From assembly GCA_004431415.1 (NCBI GenBank), contig QPMI01000019.1:1-58747 (forward strand): a stretch of DNA of 58,747 nt. The letters are read 5' to 3'. This stretch comes from Cyanophora paradoxa. Its lineage: Eukaryota; Glaucocystophyceae; Cyanophorales; Cyanophoraceae. Shown here piece by piece: positions 33,670 to 46,100 of this stretch (position 1 is the first letter of the stretch; every line of letters starts with the position of its first letter). The notes beneath the pieces were generated by a model that was not told where the DNA came from, did no database searches, and saw nothing but the letters and a program-made list of their open reading frames with translations. Both the position numbers and the translations under genes were made by a program.

Positions 33670-36600
33670 ATGTCGAACACTTCTGAACTGATCAGTTCTG
33701 AAGTCCGTAGCCAGCTGTCCGCACTTGCGCACGTTGAGCCTGCGAAGGCCGAACTTGCTGTGCAGCTCGCTGGCACCGCCGCTGCGGCGGAGGATGATCC
33801 CGCGCGGATCGCCTTCCTCCCCGCGAAGCCGCGCCTCGCCGACGGTGACCGGTTCCGGAAGGATGTCCGGAACTTCCAGTCGGCTCAGCCGACGAAGTAT
33901 CTCTTTGGCCCGGACACTGCCGGCGGCCAGGAGTATACTAAGTCTGAGGCGCTTGCCGGAGTGATCGTCGGGCGCATCCGCCCCGGCGCCCTCCGCGCCG
34001 AGATTGAGCGTAAGCGCGACCTCTATGAGGCCTCTATTGCTGGCCTGGAGCGTGACCGCGCCCTGCTTGCTCGTCTCGAACTTGTCCCGGCTGATCTGCG
34101 GACTGCCGAGGATGAGGCTGCAATCTTGGCGCTGCAGCAGAGCTGCGCGCGCGATCATGCCACTATCGTGGCCGTGCGTGACTCGTACTTGCGTGCCCCC
34201 GGGCTCCTCGCGACGATCACGGCATGGATTCATGAGACGCGCCCGCACGCGGCCCGCCGGGCTCTCACTGAGCCCTACACGGGCGAGGACCCGCGCTCAT
34301 GGCATGACTGGTTCATGCCCCTAGTACAGCACACGCTGCCCCAGGGCCAGCGCCTCGCCGTGTACTATGCGGAGTGTCTGCGCACTGCGCTCGAGGCCCG
34401 CTCGACGAGCGAGGACCCGGAATATCAGAACCTCGATGTTCGGATGGCCGGGTTCGCCCAGGCGAATGAGCGCACGCTGCGCGCGTTCCTCGCCGCGCTG
34501 CAGCAGCGCATCCTTGCACAGGACGGCGCCCTGTCGCCGCTCCAGCTCGACGAGATCTTCGTCGCAGCGTGCAAGACGCACGGCTGCCGCACCGTGCTGC
34601 CCCCCACGGCCACGGCCGCGCTCGAGGCGCCGGAGGCTAAGAAGCCCCGCGTGCGCAAGCTGGCGCCGGCAGCGGCCGCCGCCAGCGACGACGACGGCGA
34701 CGAGCCCATCGAGGCCGTTCCCGTCAAGTCCGTCAATGCGGCCCCGGGCACGAAGGCCCCGCAGGGTGCGCCCGTCGCGGGTCGCCGGCACCCCGACGAG
34801 GAGCGCCTGGGGTACCCGAGCACGACCACGTCCCCATGCCCCCTGTGCATGCACGTGGAGATGCCGGCCCTCGACCGCTGCCACTTTACGTGGAACTGCG
34901 TGTGGGGCACGGCCCCCTTCCCCAATATCCCCTACTCCGAGTGGGTGAAAGGGATTGCGGAGAAGCGCGCGCGGCGCCGCGATCGGCCGGCGCGCGAGGA
35001 GGATGCCGCCGATGAGCGCAGCGAGCCCGGCCCGACCCGCGGCGGGTTCTCGCACCGCGGCGGGCACCGCCAGGAGCCGTACGCCCGCGGCGGCTACCGC
35101 ACCGACCGCGGCGGCTTCGGCCGGGACCGCGGCGGCGGCTACAGCCGGGGCGGAGCCACCCGCGCCCCCGCCTCCGGTCCGAACCAGCGCCCGCTGGGGA
35201 AGGGCAAGGAGAAGAGCGCCCAGGACGACCGTGAGCCGGGCTGCTGGACCTGCGGGTCCCTGGACCACATCCGCCGGGACTGCCCGGACGCTGAGTCCCA
35301 GGGCCGCGGTGGACGCGGCCGGGGCTACGGCCAGGACATGAACCGCGGGCAGCGGCCCCGGTTCAACCATCAATGCTTTCACTTATCAGTTTTACTATCG
35401 CTCAGTTGTTGGTGGCTTTGGCGCCTATTTAGCTCATCATCGTACCTTGTCTTCGATTTTCAACTGTACTCCAATTTCTCACCCAGCTCGTACCATGCTT
35501 TCGACCCTCACTCCTTTGCAGACCAAGCCCCATTTCCTTCAAGCATATGATGTCTTTTATGGCCTTAAGACTGTTGGTGTCTCTGATGTGGTAGACCAAT
35601 TTTTCCCGATCGAGCTTTCTTATTATCAATCTGTTCTCCGTACTGCCCCTGAGTCCTCCAATGGTGCTGGCCCCTCTGGTGCTAAGCCACCCCGCTTCCT
35701 CATTCGCCTTGGCGCCCAAGCCTTCCTGGCTGAACTCAAAACGATGGCACTTAACCTTTCCAAGCCAGATTGTGTCTTTATGTCTTCGCTTCCTGTTGAG
35801 CGTGTAGAGCTGAATTCTGAGAACACCATCCCCTTCAATCCCTTCAAACTCGCTGGCTTGGATAAGTCCATTCCTTCTCCAGTTTTTCTGGCAGCTGCTT
35901 TTACTCAGCCTGTACTTGATATGGTCGCTAAGACCACTTTCACTGGCTCTGGCTCCCGCTATGATCTTCTTTGTCGCCCTGAGCTTGGTGATTTCCCTGC
36001 TGCTCATACCGATCGTGCTCATCTTAGTCTCATTTTGAAAGTGCCCTTGGCTTCTATGCTCTTCCAGAGCCTCGAGCGTCGTACTAGTTTCATCAAGCCT
36101 CGGCCTGCTCGGCCCCTTGCTATGCGTTCCCTCATGATTCTTGGCTCGGACAACTACATTCACAAATTTTATGTGCAGACTCTTCTTCCTGAGTACTCTT
36201 CTCTTGAGTATTATTCCTCTCTTGCTCACAATGGCAAGGCTCTCGATCCTTCTTCTTACTCTTTTGCCTCCACCTCTCCTTGCTACCAGATCCCTTGCCA
36301 GGAGCCTGACAAAAATTACAGCATTCTTGATGTTGATGAGCACACCTTCTTGTACCACTTCCATCAGGATCCCATGTTTTACTTTTTGCCTGCCTCTGTG
36401 CGCCCCCGCCTCGATGCTTTTTATGATGAGGCTCGCAAGCAGCTGGCCCTTGAGAAATCGTTTTCTGATTCATTTGAGGAAGGTCAGCATCTCGATGGCA
36501 CTGGCCGTAGCCCTAGTGCTAAGCGTTCTCGCCCCTCTGATCCCTCTACTCCTTCTGGTTCTAATGACACAATTGTGTAATTTTTTTCTGTACTTCTAAT

Positions 36601-37112
36601 CTTGAATGATCGTCTTCGGTTTCCCTCTCTCCCGTCTTCCCTAACACCCTGTCTGGCCTGTTAGGGAGCAGGTCAGTTCAGGAAGTTAGGGCTTTTTCTT
36701 TGCATGGGGACCCTACGGCCCGGGTAGGGACTTTGTGCAGCTTGTCTTTCGCAGGTTCTCGAGAGCATCTCTCATCACTACCCACGCTAGTGGGTCCCTG
36801 ACAGAGCCTTGCAAGCTCCATTAGGGGCCTCTGCGGTTCTGTCATACCCAGTCTTGCTGGCGTGGGCGTGTCTTTTACTTGCTCTCTCTCTCTCTCCGGT
36901 TCAACCAAGTTCGCGCCGAGAACGAGCCCCGCTCTGACTCGCCGAACCCGGCCGCCATGGCTGCATTCTTCCAGCACCTGCAGGTGCTGCAGCAGCAGGC
37001 CGCCCTGCACGAGAGCGCGCGTGGCGCCAGCTCCTCGTCTGCCGCAGTGCAGGCGGCAACCCGAACGCTGGCGCCCCTCCGGGCGGCCCGTCCATCCGGT
37101 CGCTCTCCGTGA
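33670..37112 (+). CDS. gag: Gag (ORF1), interrupted by a nested element
   Basis: It starts at ATG 33670 (MSNTSELISSEV). Coding segments are 33670-35369 and 36908-37112; together they total 1,905 nt, exactly 635 codons, ending at TGA 37110-37112. The N-terminal part is alpha-helical, as expected for capsid. It has two zinc motifs. The first, from 34837, is CPLC...CHFTWNC (CX2CX10CHX4C); the second, 35242-35283, is the classic knuckle CWTCGSLDHIRRDC (CX2CX4HX4C). Between them is an RGG-rich box (RGGFSHRGG, ARGGYR, GRDRGGGYSRGG) suited to RNA binding. After the nested insertion the frame continues VRAENEPRSDSPNPAA and ends ARPSGRSP. The interrupted copy cannot make full-length Gag as it stands. 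Confidence 0.8.
35495..36580 (+). CDS. Unknown protein encoded by the nested T-rich element (361 aa)
   Basis: It starts at ATG 35495 (MLSTLTPLQTKPHFLQ) and stops at TAA 36578-36580. Codon use is strongly T-ending (GCT, TCT, CTT), in sharp contrast with the C/G-ending codons of the host element, which shows a different origin. The protein is globular through its first 300 residues (for example LSLILKVPLASMLFQSLE, NYSILDVDEHTFLYHFHQD) and ends in a charged, Ser/Pro-rich tail with a nuclear-localisation-like SAKRSRPSD. No zinc knuckle, RT or endonuclease motif is visible. An ORF1-like nucleic-acid-binding protein of a non-LTR family is the likeliest role. The family is not recognised. Confidence 0.65.
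   Translation: MLSTLTPLQTKPHFLQAYDVFYGLKTVGVSDVVDQFFPIELSYYQSVLRTAPESSNGAGPSGAKPPRFLIRLGAQAFLAELKTMALNLSKPDCVFMSSLPVERVELNSENTIPFNPFKLAGLDKSIPSPVFLAAAFTQPVLDMVAKTTFTGSGSRYDLLCRPELGDFPAAHTDRAHLSLILKVPLASMLFQSLERRTSFIKPRPARPLAMRSLMILGSDNYIHKFYVQTLLPEYSSLEYYSSLAHNGKALDPSSYSFASTSPCYQIPCQEPDKNYSILDVDEHTFLYHFHQDPMFYFLPASVRPRLDAFYDEARKQLALEKSFSDSFEEGQHLDGTGRSPSAKRSRPSDPSTPSGSNDTIV
36639..36895 (+). other. Structured 3' end of the nested element with (CT)n tail
   Basis: At least three perfect hairpins lie in series: CCCTAACA/TGTTAGGG (36639-36646 with 36659-36666), CCCTAC/GTAGGG (36711-36716 with 36724-36729) and ACCCAC/GTGGGT (36780-36785 with 36790-36795). The element then ends in CTCTCTCTCTCT. 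A folded 3' UTR followed by a microsatellite tail is what reverse transcriptases of some non-LTR families recognise. Confidence 0.6.
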
Positions 37113-40100
37113 TGCCTGTGGGCACGGATTCCGACTCGGACGAGGCTGCGGCCGTGGCAGCGGTCCGCCAGCCGTCCGACGCCCTCGCCATGGCCGCCAA
37201 GGCGCGCGACCAGGCCGCCTTCGATGCCGCTGCGGCGGACATCTCGGCTGGCGCCCTCGACGATGCCACTCGCGAGGCTGCGTTCGAGCGGGACCTCCGC
37301 TGCGCCAACCCGGCCAGCGAGGACGGCTCCGGGGAGTCCGAGCTTGGGGAGAGCGACGCCGAGCGGCTCGACACGGACTCCGAGTCCGCCCCGAGCTCCG
37401 ACCATGGTCTCTTGCATTAGCACACAACACAACTACAATGAGTTTCACATCGCCCAATAAATCTCTCCGACTAGATACTATCGAGGACCGTCGTATGCTG
37501 TGCTTTAGAAAGTACAAAATGAACGAAAGGTTTGAAGGTTTCGTGTCTAGATATCTAGCTAAGGAGGTTTCTACCTAATACTAATGATGTGGAAGCTAGC
37601 TGTATCGATTTCTAAACTAACCTAAACTCCCGGCTACGAGGTCCTATCTCTACAAAAGACTCCCAATCATGGTACGTCCGCCGCCAGCGCTGCCCAAGGG
37701 CCTCGCCGCGCCGTGTGCCAGGCTCCTCGCCAGCCCCAGTAGATTGGGCTACTGGCCGCCTCCTGCCGTCGCCTCCGCCGCCTCCAGTTGTTGGTGTTGC
37801 GTCCTCCGGCCCCGCCCCAGACCGCAATCCCCCCGTGTCTCCCTCTAGCGCGGGCGCGCCCTTTTTGTGCCCACGCCCCAAGCATACCTGTTCGTATGGT
37901 CGTACACTTGCATGGCCGCCGAAGCCCGGACCCAGCCGTAGTCGTCTGGCGGGCAGCTCAGGTGTGAGAGGGCTAGGGTTTCCCCGCCCTGGTGGCGGGA
38001 CTCGAGGGCACCGCACTCCCTGCAGCGTTCCCGCTGCCGGGCTCCGGATCCGCGCGCTTCCTGCGAGCGTTGCCAGCCGTATCGTCAGGCGGCGCGTCGG
38101 CCTCGCGGTCGCGCGCCCCAGTGCGCTTCGCCTTGGCGCGACGTTCTTTCATGACCTTCGTGATCCCGCACGCCTTCTCCCACTCCGCGTACGCCTGGCA
38201 TCTGGCGGCCCACGTTTTATGGGCCTGCTCGCCTATGGCCGTCGCCAGCTTGCGCACGACCTGGGCAGCTTTCTTGGCGTCCGGGACGGTCTCGCGGACC
38301 ATGTCGGTGAGGCCCGCCGGGGGCAGCCCCCGTAGCACGCACATCTGCGCCTGCCGTTCAGCCGCCGTGAGCGTCGGGTCGTTGACTCTCGTGACCTTCA
38401 GGGATCTGGAGAGCGCGTGTGGCACTGATCGCTTCTGCGCGCCTTCGAGGGCCTCGCTGACCGTCGCTGCGATGCGTGCTTCCGCAGCGGTGCGCGCCTC
38501 CGTCGCCACCGCGCTGGGGCAGGTGAGGACGTGCTCCAGCGTCTCCTCGGCCCAATCACAAGCCGGGGCCGGCCTTCGCCATCGATTTCCCGCGTGCTGC
38601 AGAGCGCACAGAGTCCTGCCGGGTTCACTTCGCTGTAGAGCTCGGGCGCGTCTCGCTTGCGGACGAGGGCCGTCGCCACCGTACCCATCACGAGTTTCAT
38701 GTGCGTACCCCGGAAGCAGTTGCTCTCCCGGCTCACCCCGACTCGGCGGGGCCCCATAGCCATCTGATCGTACACGGCCCCATGGTCCACTGGCAGCCGT
38801 AGCCACTCCCCGGCCTTGAGCTGGTTCGTCCACGCGAAGTGCGTGTGGTGCGCGTGAAGCACAGCGGCGTGCCGCCGGGGGTCGCCTTCGACTCGCCTGA
38901 CTATCCCGGTCGGTCCCTCGATCGTCAGCACTGCCGGCATGCTGAACTCGGGCGGCAGGAAGATGTTCTCGTCCAGTTCCTCCTGTTCCAGGTGCGCGCC
39001 TTGATCGGCCGCTCTGTCGGCGGCGTCGTTTAGCTCGTGCATATCCTCGTCGCTGTGCGCCTTGACCTTGATAACCGCAGCCGGCCGCTGCCGATCCCGT
39101 CCCATCACCAGGGCACGGAACTTGGACCACGCGTACAGCTCAGCGCTGCACGTGTTCCGGATGTAGTCTCGCATGTGCATATCGTGCGCATTCAGCACGA
39201 ACTTATCGAACCACGTGCAGACGTTCTGACTGTCCGTGTGCAGGCGCACCCCCTGCGCCGCGAGCACGTCGGCGACGATCGCAGCCTGGAGCTCAGCCTT
39301 GTTGTTCTCTTGAAGCCCGCGCAGCCTGCCAACGTACGTGCCTGCCCATTCCGGGTGGTTCGCCACGGTCCCGTCCGGGAACTCAGCCGGGCTCACGACG
39401 CCGAGGCCCGCGTGCGCCCCTTCCGTTTGACCCTTCTTCAGGCTCCCGTCCGTCCATATCCACTGCTCGAGTTTCCCCGGGCGACGGCCGAGCTTCGCGA
39501 GTTCCGCCTCTTCGATCTGCTCCCAATTTGCCAGCATGTGCTGCCAGTAAACGGTGAGGGTGACCCCTTCCTGCGCCGCCCGGGAGTCCCAGTGGCACGG
39601 CGCTCCGCCCGCGTAGTAGAGTTCGCTCTGCTCTGCTGAATCTGACACAGGTTGTGCCTCGTCCCGCGGCTCGGCGCCCGGCGTCGCCGCCGCAGCCACT
39701 TCCAGCGCGGCCTGCAGCTCAGCCTCGGCCTCCGGGCTCAGCTGTTCGCGGAGGAAGCGCTCGTCACCATCCTGTACGGCTTTCACGCGGGCCTGGAGAA
39801 GCAGCGCCCTGCGTTTCTCGTCGTCTTGCGTGCGCAGGCCCGGGTCGTAGTACTCCAAGGTCGGTCGCAGGGCGACCTGCTTGCGCCCGCGCTTCGACTT
39901 CGTCTCCTGACCCGCCGCTACCGCCGGCGTCTCCTCCGTCGGTTCGCCTTCCAAGGCGAGGAGGGTATCCTCCTCCTCCCACCAGCCCTTCCCGTGCGTC
40001 CACGAGCCGTCGCACTGACTCATTTCGGGCAGCGCGATGGAGCATTGCGCGTGCACCGGTCGTCATGGTGCCAGTACTGCTTCCCTGTCCCCTGCACCGC

Positions 40101-43100
40101 CGTGTACGTGCTCGTCCGCCCTCTATTTCGGGGTGCCGGCAGTGACCGTCGCACCGGCAGTAGAGTCCCTCTTTCTCCGCGTCGGGGTCCGCGCCCTTCG
40201 GCACCGGCACCCAGTGCTCCAGCAGGTACTCCGACGCTAATATGCTGCCCGTCTCGGATTTGAACGTAACGACTCGCCCCACGTGGGGCTCGGCAGATTC
40301 ATCGTGCAGTTGCTCCGCCTCAAATACGGCTACGAACGCGTCCTTTGCCCACTTCACCTTCCGGGCCCCGCCAGGGAGCGAGGCCATGGCTGACGCGCGC
40401 TCTCCTGCCCGCCGCATCGGGTGCCGCAGCTGCTTCCCATCAACCGCGAGCGCGTTCGCTACCTCACGCCACCACGCAGGTTCGCTCTTCTGCAGCGTCC
40501 CCTTGGGCGCGCCCATGTACAGGTCCTGCCAGGTTCGCAGGGTCTCGCCGTCCGCTGCCGTCACCGCGTCCATGGTCGTCACGCCCGCCCCGTACAGGGC
40601 AGGGGCCGCGACGCTGAAGACGGATCTTGGGATGTGCATTGCCACGACGTAGCGCCGGTCGAGGCGCTCCGGGTCAGGCCAAGGCTCCGCCCCGGGCAAG
40701 GTGCGGAACGCCGCATAGCGCGCGTGATTCGACATCAGCCGGTACTTACGGCGCTGCATTTGCGGCATGATCGCCGCCAGGGAGTTCCCGCGGGCGAGTT
40801 CGCTGGAGATGGGCGCGTTTAGGAACTCGGTCGGGAGCAGAGGCACCCCAAGCTTCTCCTGCAGTGCGCGCACCCGGTGCCGTACCCCCGAGCCAGCAGC
40901 GAGCCCTCGGGCGCGCAGAGCCGGATCTGAGCCTCTGTGATTTGCGCCTCCGCTTGCAGGTGGGCTGTTCGTTTGAGGCTGTACCCCCCGTGGCTCCAGA
41001 TTGCGTAATTCGTCGTCGAGGCGGCGAGGTTCCCGTGGTGCTTGACGACCCTCATCCAAATACGATCGAGTTCCTGGCACTGACTCTCGCTCAGGGTCAT
41101 GAGCTTCAGGCCGTACGAGATGCGGGCCTGCACTACGGCCTCGACAAGGTAGCAGGCCTCGTTCGCGGTGAGCTTCTTGCGTTCTATCAGCGCGACTGCG
41201 CCCCGCGCCTGATCGCAGATGTACTGCCACTGACGATCCCAGTTCAGGTTTGCGCTCATGTATACCCCGAGGAGCTTGAAGTGCTCTTGGGGCTGGCGGA
41301 CAAGTCCGACGGGGGTACCGTTGATCTTCGGCGGGGAGGGCTGCTTCTCCTTCTTCTTCGCGGCGGGGTGGGCCCCAGGTTTGCTCTCAACTTCGCGACG
41401 TGCGTTGTTCCACGTGAAGATCGTCTTCTTCGCGTTGACCTCGATATCGTGCAGGCGGAAGAACTCGCCGGCCACGTCGGCCTGGGCCTGTAGCCCCCGC
41501 ATGCTTCCGCTCATCCACTTCGTGTCATCGGCGTACGCCACGCCGCTGACGCGGGCCCGGCCCTCGCGTTCCGCAGCATCGGTCTCCCTCGGGTTCCCCA
41601 TCACGTACGCCGTGCCCGGCTCCTCCCAGCTCTCGGGGTGGCATAGTGCTCTATCGTCTTTGCCGTCTTCTTTCCGTGCTGGCGCTCGTGCTGATCCAGG
41701 CGCTCTTGCGCGCAGAGGAGGGCATCGTAGAAGATCAGCCAGTGCAGCGGCGACTCGACACCGCCCTGCGGCAGCCCGCACTCGAGCTCGAACTCGTCGG
41801 AGAGGCCGTGACCGGAGATTGCCCGCGCCCTGCGGCGCCGGAATATGTTCCTGTGGAGCTCGATGTACCCCTCGGGTACGTTCAGCCTCCGCATCGAGAG
41901 CTCCATGCTCTCCCACGAGACGGAGTCGTACGCTCGCCTGATATCCTGCAGCAGGATGTACAGGGGCTTCTTGAACTCCTTCGCGTCCTCGAGGACTGCG
42001 TTAAAGACGTGGAGGGCGTCGTCCGTCGAGCAACCAGGTCTGAAGCCGTAGTTGGCCCCTTTCAGGAGCCCGTTCTGATGGATTGTCCGGGACAGGCGCG
42101 CGTTCAGGAGGCCAGTGGTCAGCTTCAAGGCCACCTCCTGCAGGGTGATCGGTCGCAGGTTATTTTCGATATCCCCGTCCCACTCCCGGCTCTTAGTAAT
42201 GCCGAGAATGTTGCCCTGACACACGGCATCCGGCAGGTCCCGGAGGCGGATCGCTTCAGCCACCAGCGAGAGCAGCAGCTTCCGGCCCCAGTGTACGGGC
42301 TCCTCTTCCGTGGCCTCCTCGGCGCTCTCGTTGGCTGGGCTCGGGCCCTCCGGCGCTGGGCCACCGGCCTCGTCGCCCTTACCGTCTTTGGGCTTCGGCT
42401 TGGGCACCGGCGCCCATAGGAACTTTACCATAGCATACGAGAAGTTCGACGGCCCGGCTGCCGTGTTTCTTAGCGTTTTAATGTAGTCGCCGAGCTCGCC
42501 TTCGCTCGGCACCGACATGTCGTTTCGGAATAGTTCAGGATCCGCGTATGCTTTTGGCTCGTATTCCAACCTCCAGAAGTCGAGCAGTTCTTTCCCATGC
42601 TATCCTTCAGCGTGCTTTCCGGTATTGTCTCTGGGGTGCAGCCCACGCGTGGGCGTCGGCGCCGGCACCATTTCCGCCAGTGCTCTTTTAGGAGTCGTTT
42701 CACTTCCTCAGGCTCCGTGTAGATTTCATACGTTTTTCCGTCCTTGGACACACGCGTGATGTGCATGATCGGGCGGTTTCGCGGCTTTTCTAGCACCGCG
42801 GCTATATAGGATCCGAGCTGGCGGCCGTCCATGAACTTGTCTAGCCTCTCTTTTAATGCCCTCTCGACGTCCTCCGCCTGGAGCGCCCGGCGGATTTTCT
42901 GCAGGTCGTGCCGCGTCCGGTTTCGCCATACTTTCAGCTCCCGGAAGAAGGTCGCCCAGTCTTCTTTGAGCTGCCGCCGGTGCACCTCGGCCCAGTCCTC
43001 TTCCTGATCAGCCGGGGGGTACCTGGGGACCGGGTACGGCTGGGACCGGCGCGGGGCTACCGCTGCGCGAGCCTTGTGAGCTGTGCGAGCTCGAGTGCGC

Positions 43101-46100
43101 ATGTGGGATCCGGGCGGCGGTGAGCCTTGCTCAGCCCTTGCTTGGCGCCGTTCAGCCGGACGGAGCGGGAAGGGTCGGAGGCCTTCCCTGGCGGTCACGT
43201 AGTGCAGCAGCTTCTCGATCGCCTGGACCGTCAGCTCCGACGGGATCCCGCCTGGTTCCTTCCTCCAAGCAGCGAGAATGCGGGCGACTCTGGCGTCGGC
43301 CTTCGCCTGCCACGGCAGGTTGCGCGGCTTGGTCGGCTTCCCCCTCGGCCCCTCATGCATAGATGTTCCTTTGCCACCTCCTGAACAAGGCTCGCGCACG
43401 CAGCGTGGATGCGGCTCAGTCGTTCGAGACGCTCTTCCGGCGTGCCCTCGCCGACGGCGTCAAGGTCCGCCCCGACAGCTTCGCCGAGCTGCCTGTTTAG
43501 CTCTCTTTTCAGCTCATCTTTCTCGTTTTGTGTGCGCTTCAGGCCGTCCGGGTCAAATACTGGTGGCCCGGGTTTCGGTTCTGGCTTCGGTCCCACCGGC
43601 GCTGTCATGCCCGCCTCCTTCAGGTCGAAGTCCGCGAACGCTGGATAGTGGTCCGAGTCGTGCGGCGCATCGACCCACGCGGGCACGTGTGCGCGCTGAG
43701 GAGCACGTGATCCAGTGATTCCGAGACCAGCACTGCATCGATGCGCGCCGCGTGCCAGAGCGCATCTTTTGGTAGGTCAGCCGGCGTTTCCTCCTCTGCT
43801 TCGCGTTCCGCGTCCTCTGACTCGTCTACGCCGTCTGACGGCACAGGTGCCGCCGCCGCCCCGACCGACGCCCCTTGGCCCTTGCTTCCGTGCGGGTGCG
43901 GTGCGTGATCTCGCGTGCTCCGCAGAGAGTTCCGTCATCATGTTTCGCCGCGTGGGACATCCCGGCGTCGCGCAGGTCCCACGAGTCGATCATCGTGTGC
44001 CACCACTTCCGTTCGGCTTTGTGGCTCTGGGCCAGGGCGCCGTTTCGGATGCGCGAGCTCGACGGGACCGGGACCGAGTTCCAGTCTCCCAGGAGCAGCA
44101 GGTGCGCGTTTTCACGCTCGTAGAAGTCGTCGTACATCTTCGTCAGTTCTTCGACGACCTTCTCCTGATCCTGGCGATGCGCAGCTTTGCTCTCGGACGC
44201 GGGCATGTACACGCTCGCCACGAAGAGCTGGAGGTTCCCTTTGAAGCGGAGCTCGAATCCGATCAGCCGGCCCTGGACCTCGTACTTCGTCGTGAGGTGC
44301 TTGACCCATTGCGGCGCGACCCAGAGAGCGGCGCCGCTCCCTCGCGTTCCGTCTCCTGATTTTAGCGTGTACAGGAGCTTTCCGTGCGTTATCGCGCCTT
44401 CCGGCTGGAGCGGGTCCTCCCTCTCGACCTCAGGGCGGCGGCCATCTGGGGCCTTGTCATCGACAGCTCCTGCACGCCCGCTACATCGACGTCCCAGCGG
44501 CAGCAGAATTCTTCTAGCTGCTGCAGCTTGTAGGCGCTGGACCCTCTCGTGTTGAAGGTCATGGTCCTCAGCACCCCGTCCGGTTTCTGCTTCCTGATAG
44601 CCGGCTCGTCCCCTATGAAGTCGCCACCTTCGGGAACAGTCTGGGGGAAAGACATTCTCCAGACGGAGCGTCGCAGCCGCCGCGGGTCCCGCGCCCCGGC
44701 CTTCTTGTTCAGCTGCAGCTTGGTTGCATTTTGTTTCTTTTGGCCCGTCGGCTTGCTGCCGGACGCCTTTGTAGGTGGGGCTGCTTTTGCCGCGGCGGGG
44801 CCGCGGCCGCAGATTTAGTTTTCTTTTTCATTTAGTAACATTAGATGCGTGGACTTTTTGCATCCCAGTGCCCCCGCGGATGTGCACGGGAAAGCTATGA
44901 CCTGCGGGGCAGATACCGGTGGTGCGGTTGACAAGGCCTGAGCGGGAGGTTACAGGCAAGCTTAAGCCTGCTAGAAGTGAAGGGATTCTCATTGTCAGAG
45001 CACAGAGCACAGAGGGAGCACAAAGGGCGGTGGCTAGCGATGCTCATGATCAAATCTAGACGCCGGCTAGCGCTGCGGCAACGGCCGCTTGCTGGGGCAC
45101 GCGCATATGCAGCCGGGCGGAGCGCGGGCCAGCGACGAGGTCAAAAGGGCTTCCTCGGACAAGTCTTCGACTTGCAGGTCGTACTGGCTATGGTCTGATA
45201 GCGACGCATGCGCAGCTGGGCTGCTCTGCGCAACGAAGACGTGAACGTCAACGTGCAATCTCGAGGGCAGCAGGGATTCGTCGGCAGCACTTCTTTCAGA
45301 GACGAAGGCGGCATCCGGGCGCGGCGTGGTCGCCGGCAGGAACTGGCATGGATCGTTTGCACTGCGGGCACGACTGAGTCGCCGGAGCTTGACCCGGGGC
45401 CGGGAAAAGCTCGATCGGCGAAGAGACATTCCGAATCACGACTCGAAAGTCGGAGATCAAATTCCGTGGGCGCCCGGCGGGCCACCGAGCAACAAGCGAA
45501 ATCCCGGCGGGCCGAACGGACGTACGCGGCGGCGGCGGGGATCTAAGTCTATGTTTTAGAGGGTCTGGGCATGTGCACGCCGCCGCGAGGGAGCTTGCGC
45601 AGGCAGCGGGGGCACGAGAACTATTCAAATTTCGGGAACATGGCGCGCGCCAGAGGGCTTCCCCTGACTGAGAACAACTTCTATTCCATGGATTTGGTGG
45701 CGAAAGGTCCGATTTTAGAGCGAAACGCGAGAGGACGGCCGGCATACCTCCATCTCCGGAATTCCGTTGATGTCGATACCACCGGGCGCGCCAGGGGCTA
45801 CCGAATGCTTCTACGCTAGCCGCTGGTCCCGCCGCGCTTTTGCACGAGCAGGAAAGACGTTTTCAGGAAGCCCCCTTTTTTTGGGGTACACGAAAACTCT
45901 CCGTCCGCCCCGAGCTCCGACCCTGGCCAGGGCTCCGCGCCCTACGCCAGCGACACCTCGAAGCCCGCCTATTTCGGGCCGTTCGGTTCTCCGGACCGCG
46001 ACGTGCCCCAGGCACCACCCCGGTGCTCCACGAAGTCGTGGGCACTGGATTACATGCCGTATGACCACGTGCCTGCCACGGACGTGGAGAAAGAGGGCGA

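Larger units (their letters stand above)
35358..36907 (+). mobile_element. Nested non-autonomous retroelement in Gag with 12-bp target duplication
   Basis: CCGGTTCAACCA occurs at 35358-35369 and again at 36896-36907, flanking 1,526 bp of T-rich DNA unlike its GC-rich surroundings. There are no terminal inverted repeats and no LTRs. The right end is a (CT)n tract. One ORF fills the left two thirds, followed by a structured 3' region. There is no reverse transcriptase. The features fit target-primed insertion by another element's machinery, so this is a non-autonomous non-LTR-type element or a retrocopy. Confidence 0.8.
37384..45922 (-). mobile_element. Nested non-LTR retrotransposon, antisense, 20-bp target duplication
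   Basis: The 20-mer GTCCGCCCCGAGCTCCGACC occurs at 37384-37403 and 45903-45922 and flanks 8.5 kb. The inserted unit is on the minus strand: 5' end near 45902, then AP-type endonuclease, RT, RNase H, a zinc-finger end, and a 3' UTR at 37404-37972. This order is that of RNase H-bearing non-LTR elements of the I-like superclade. No poly(A) is obvious at the 3' end (left side). The long target duplication and intact flanks show a clean target-primed insertion into ORF2 of the LTR element. Confidence 0.85.

Noticed and set aside
35358-36907. DNA transposon in Gag
   Set aside because: There are no terminal inverted repeats, and the 12-bp duplication with a (CT)n tail on one side fits target-primed reverse transcription better.
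37438-37578. A 46-codon plus-strand frame beginning MSFTSPNKSLRL
   Set aside because: It lies antisense in the AT-rich 3' UTR of the nested non-LTR element; too short and without any supporting signal.
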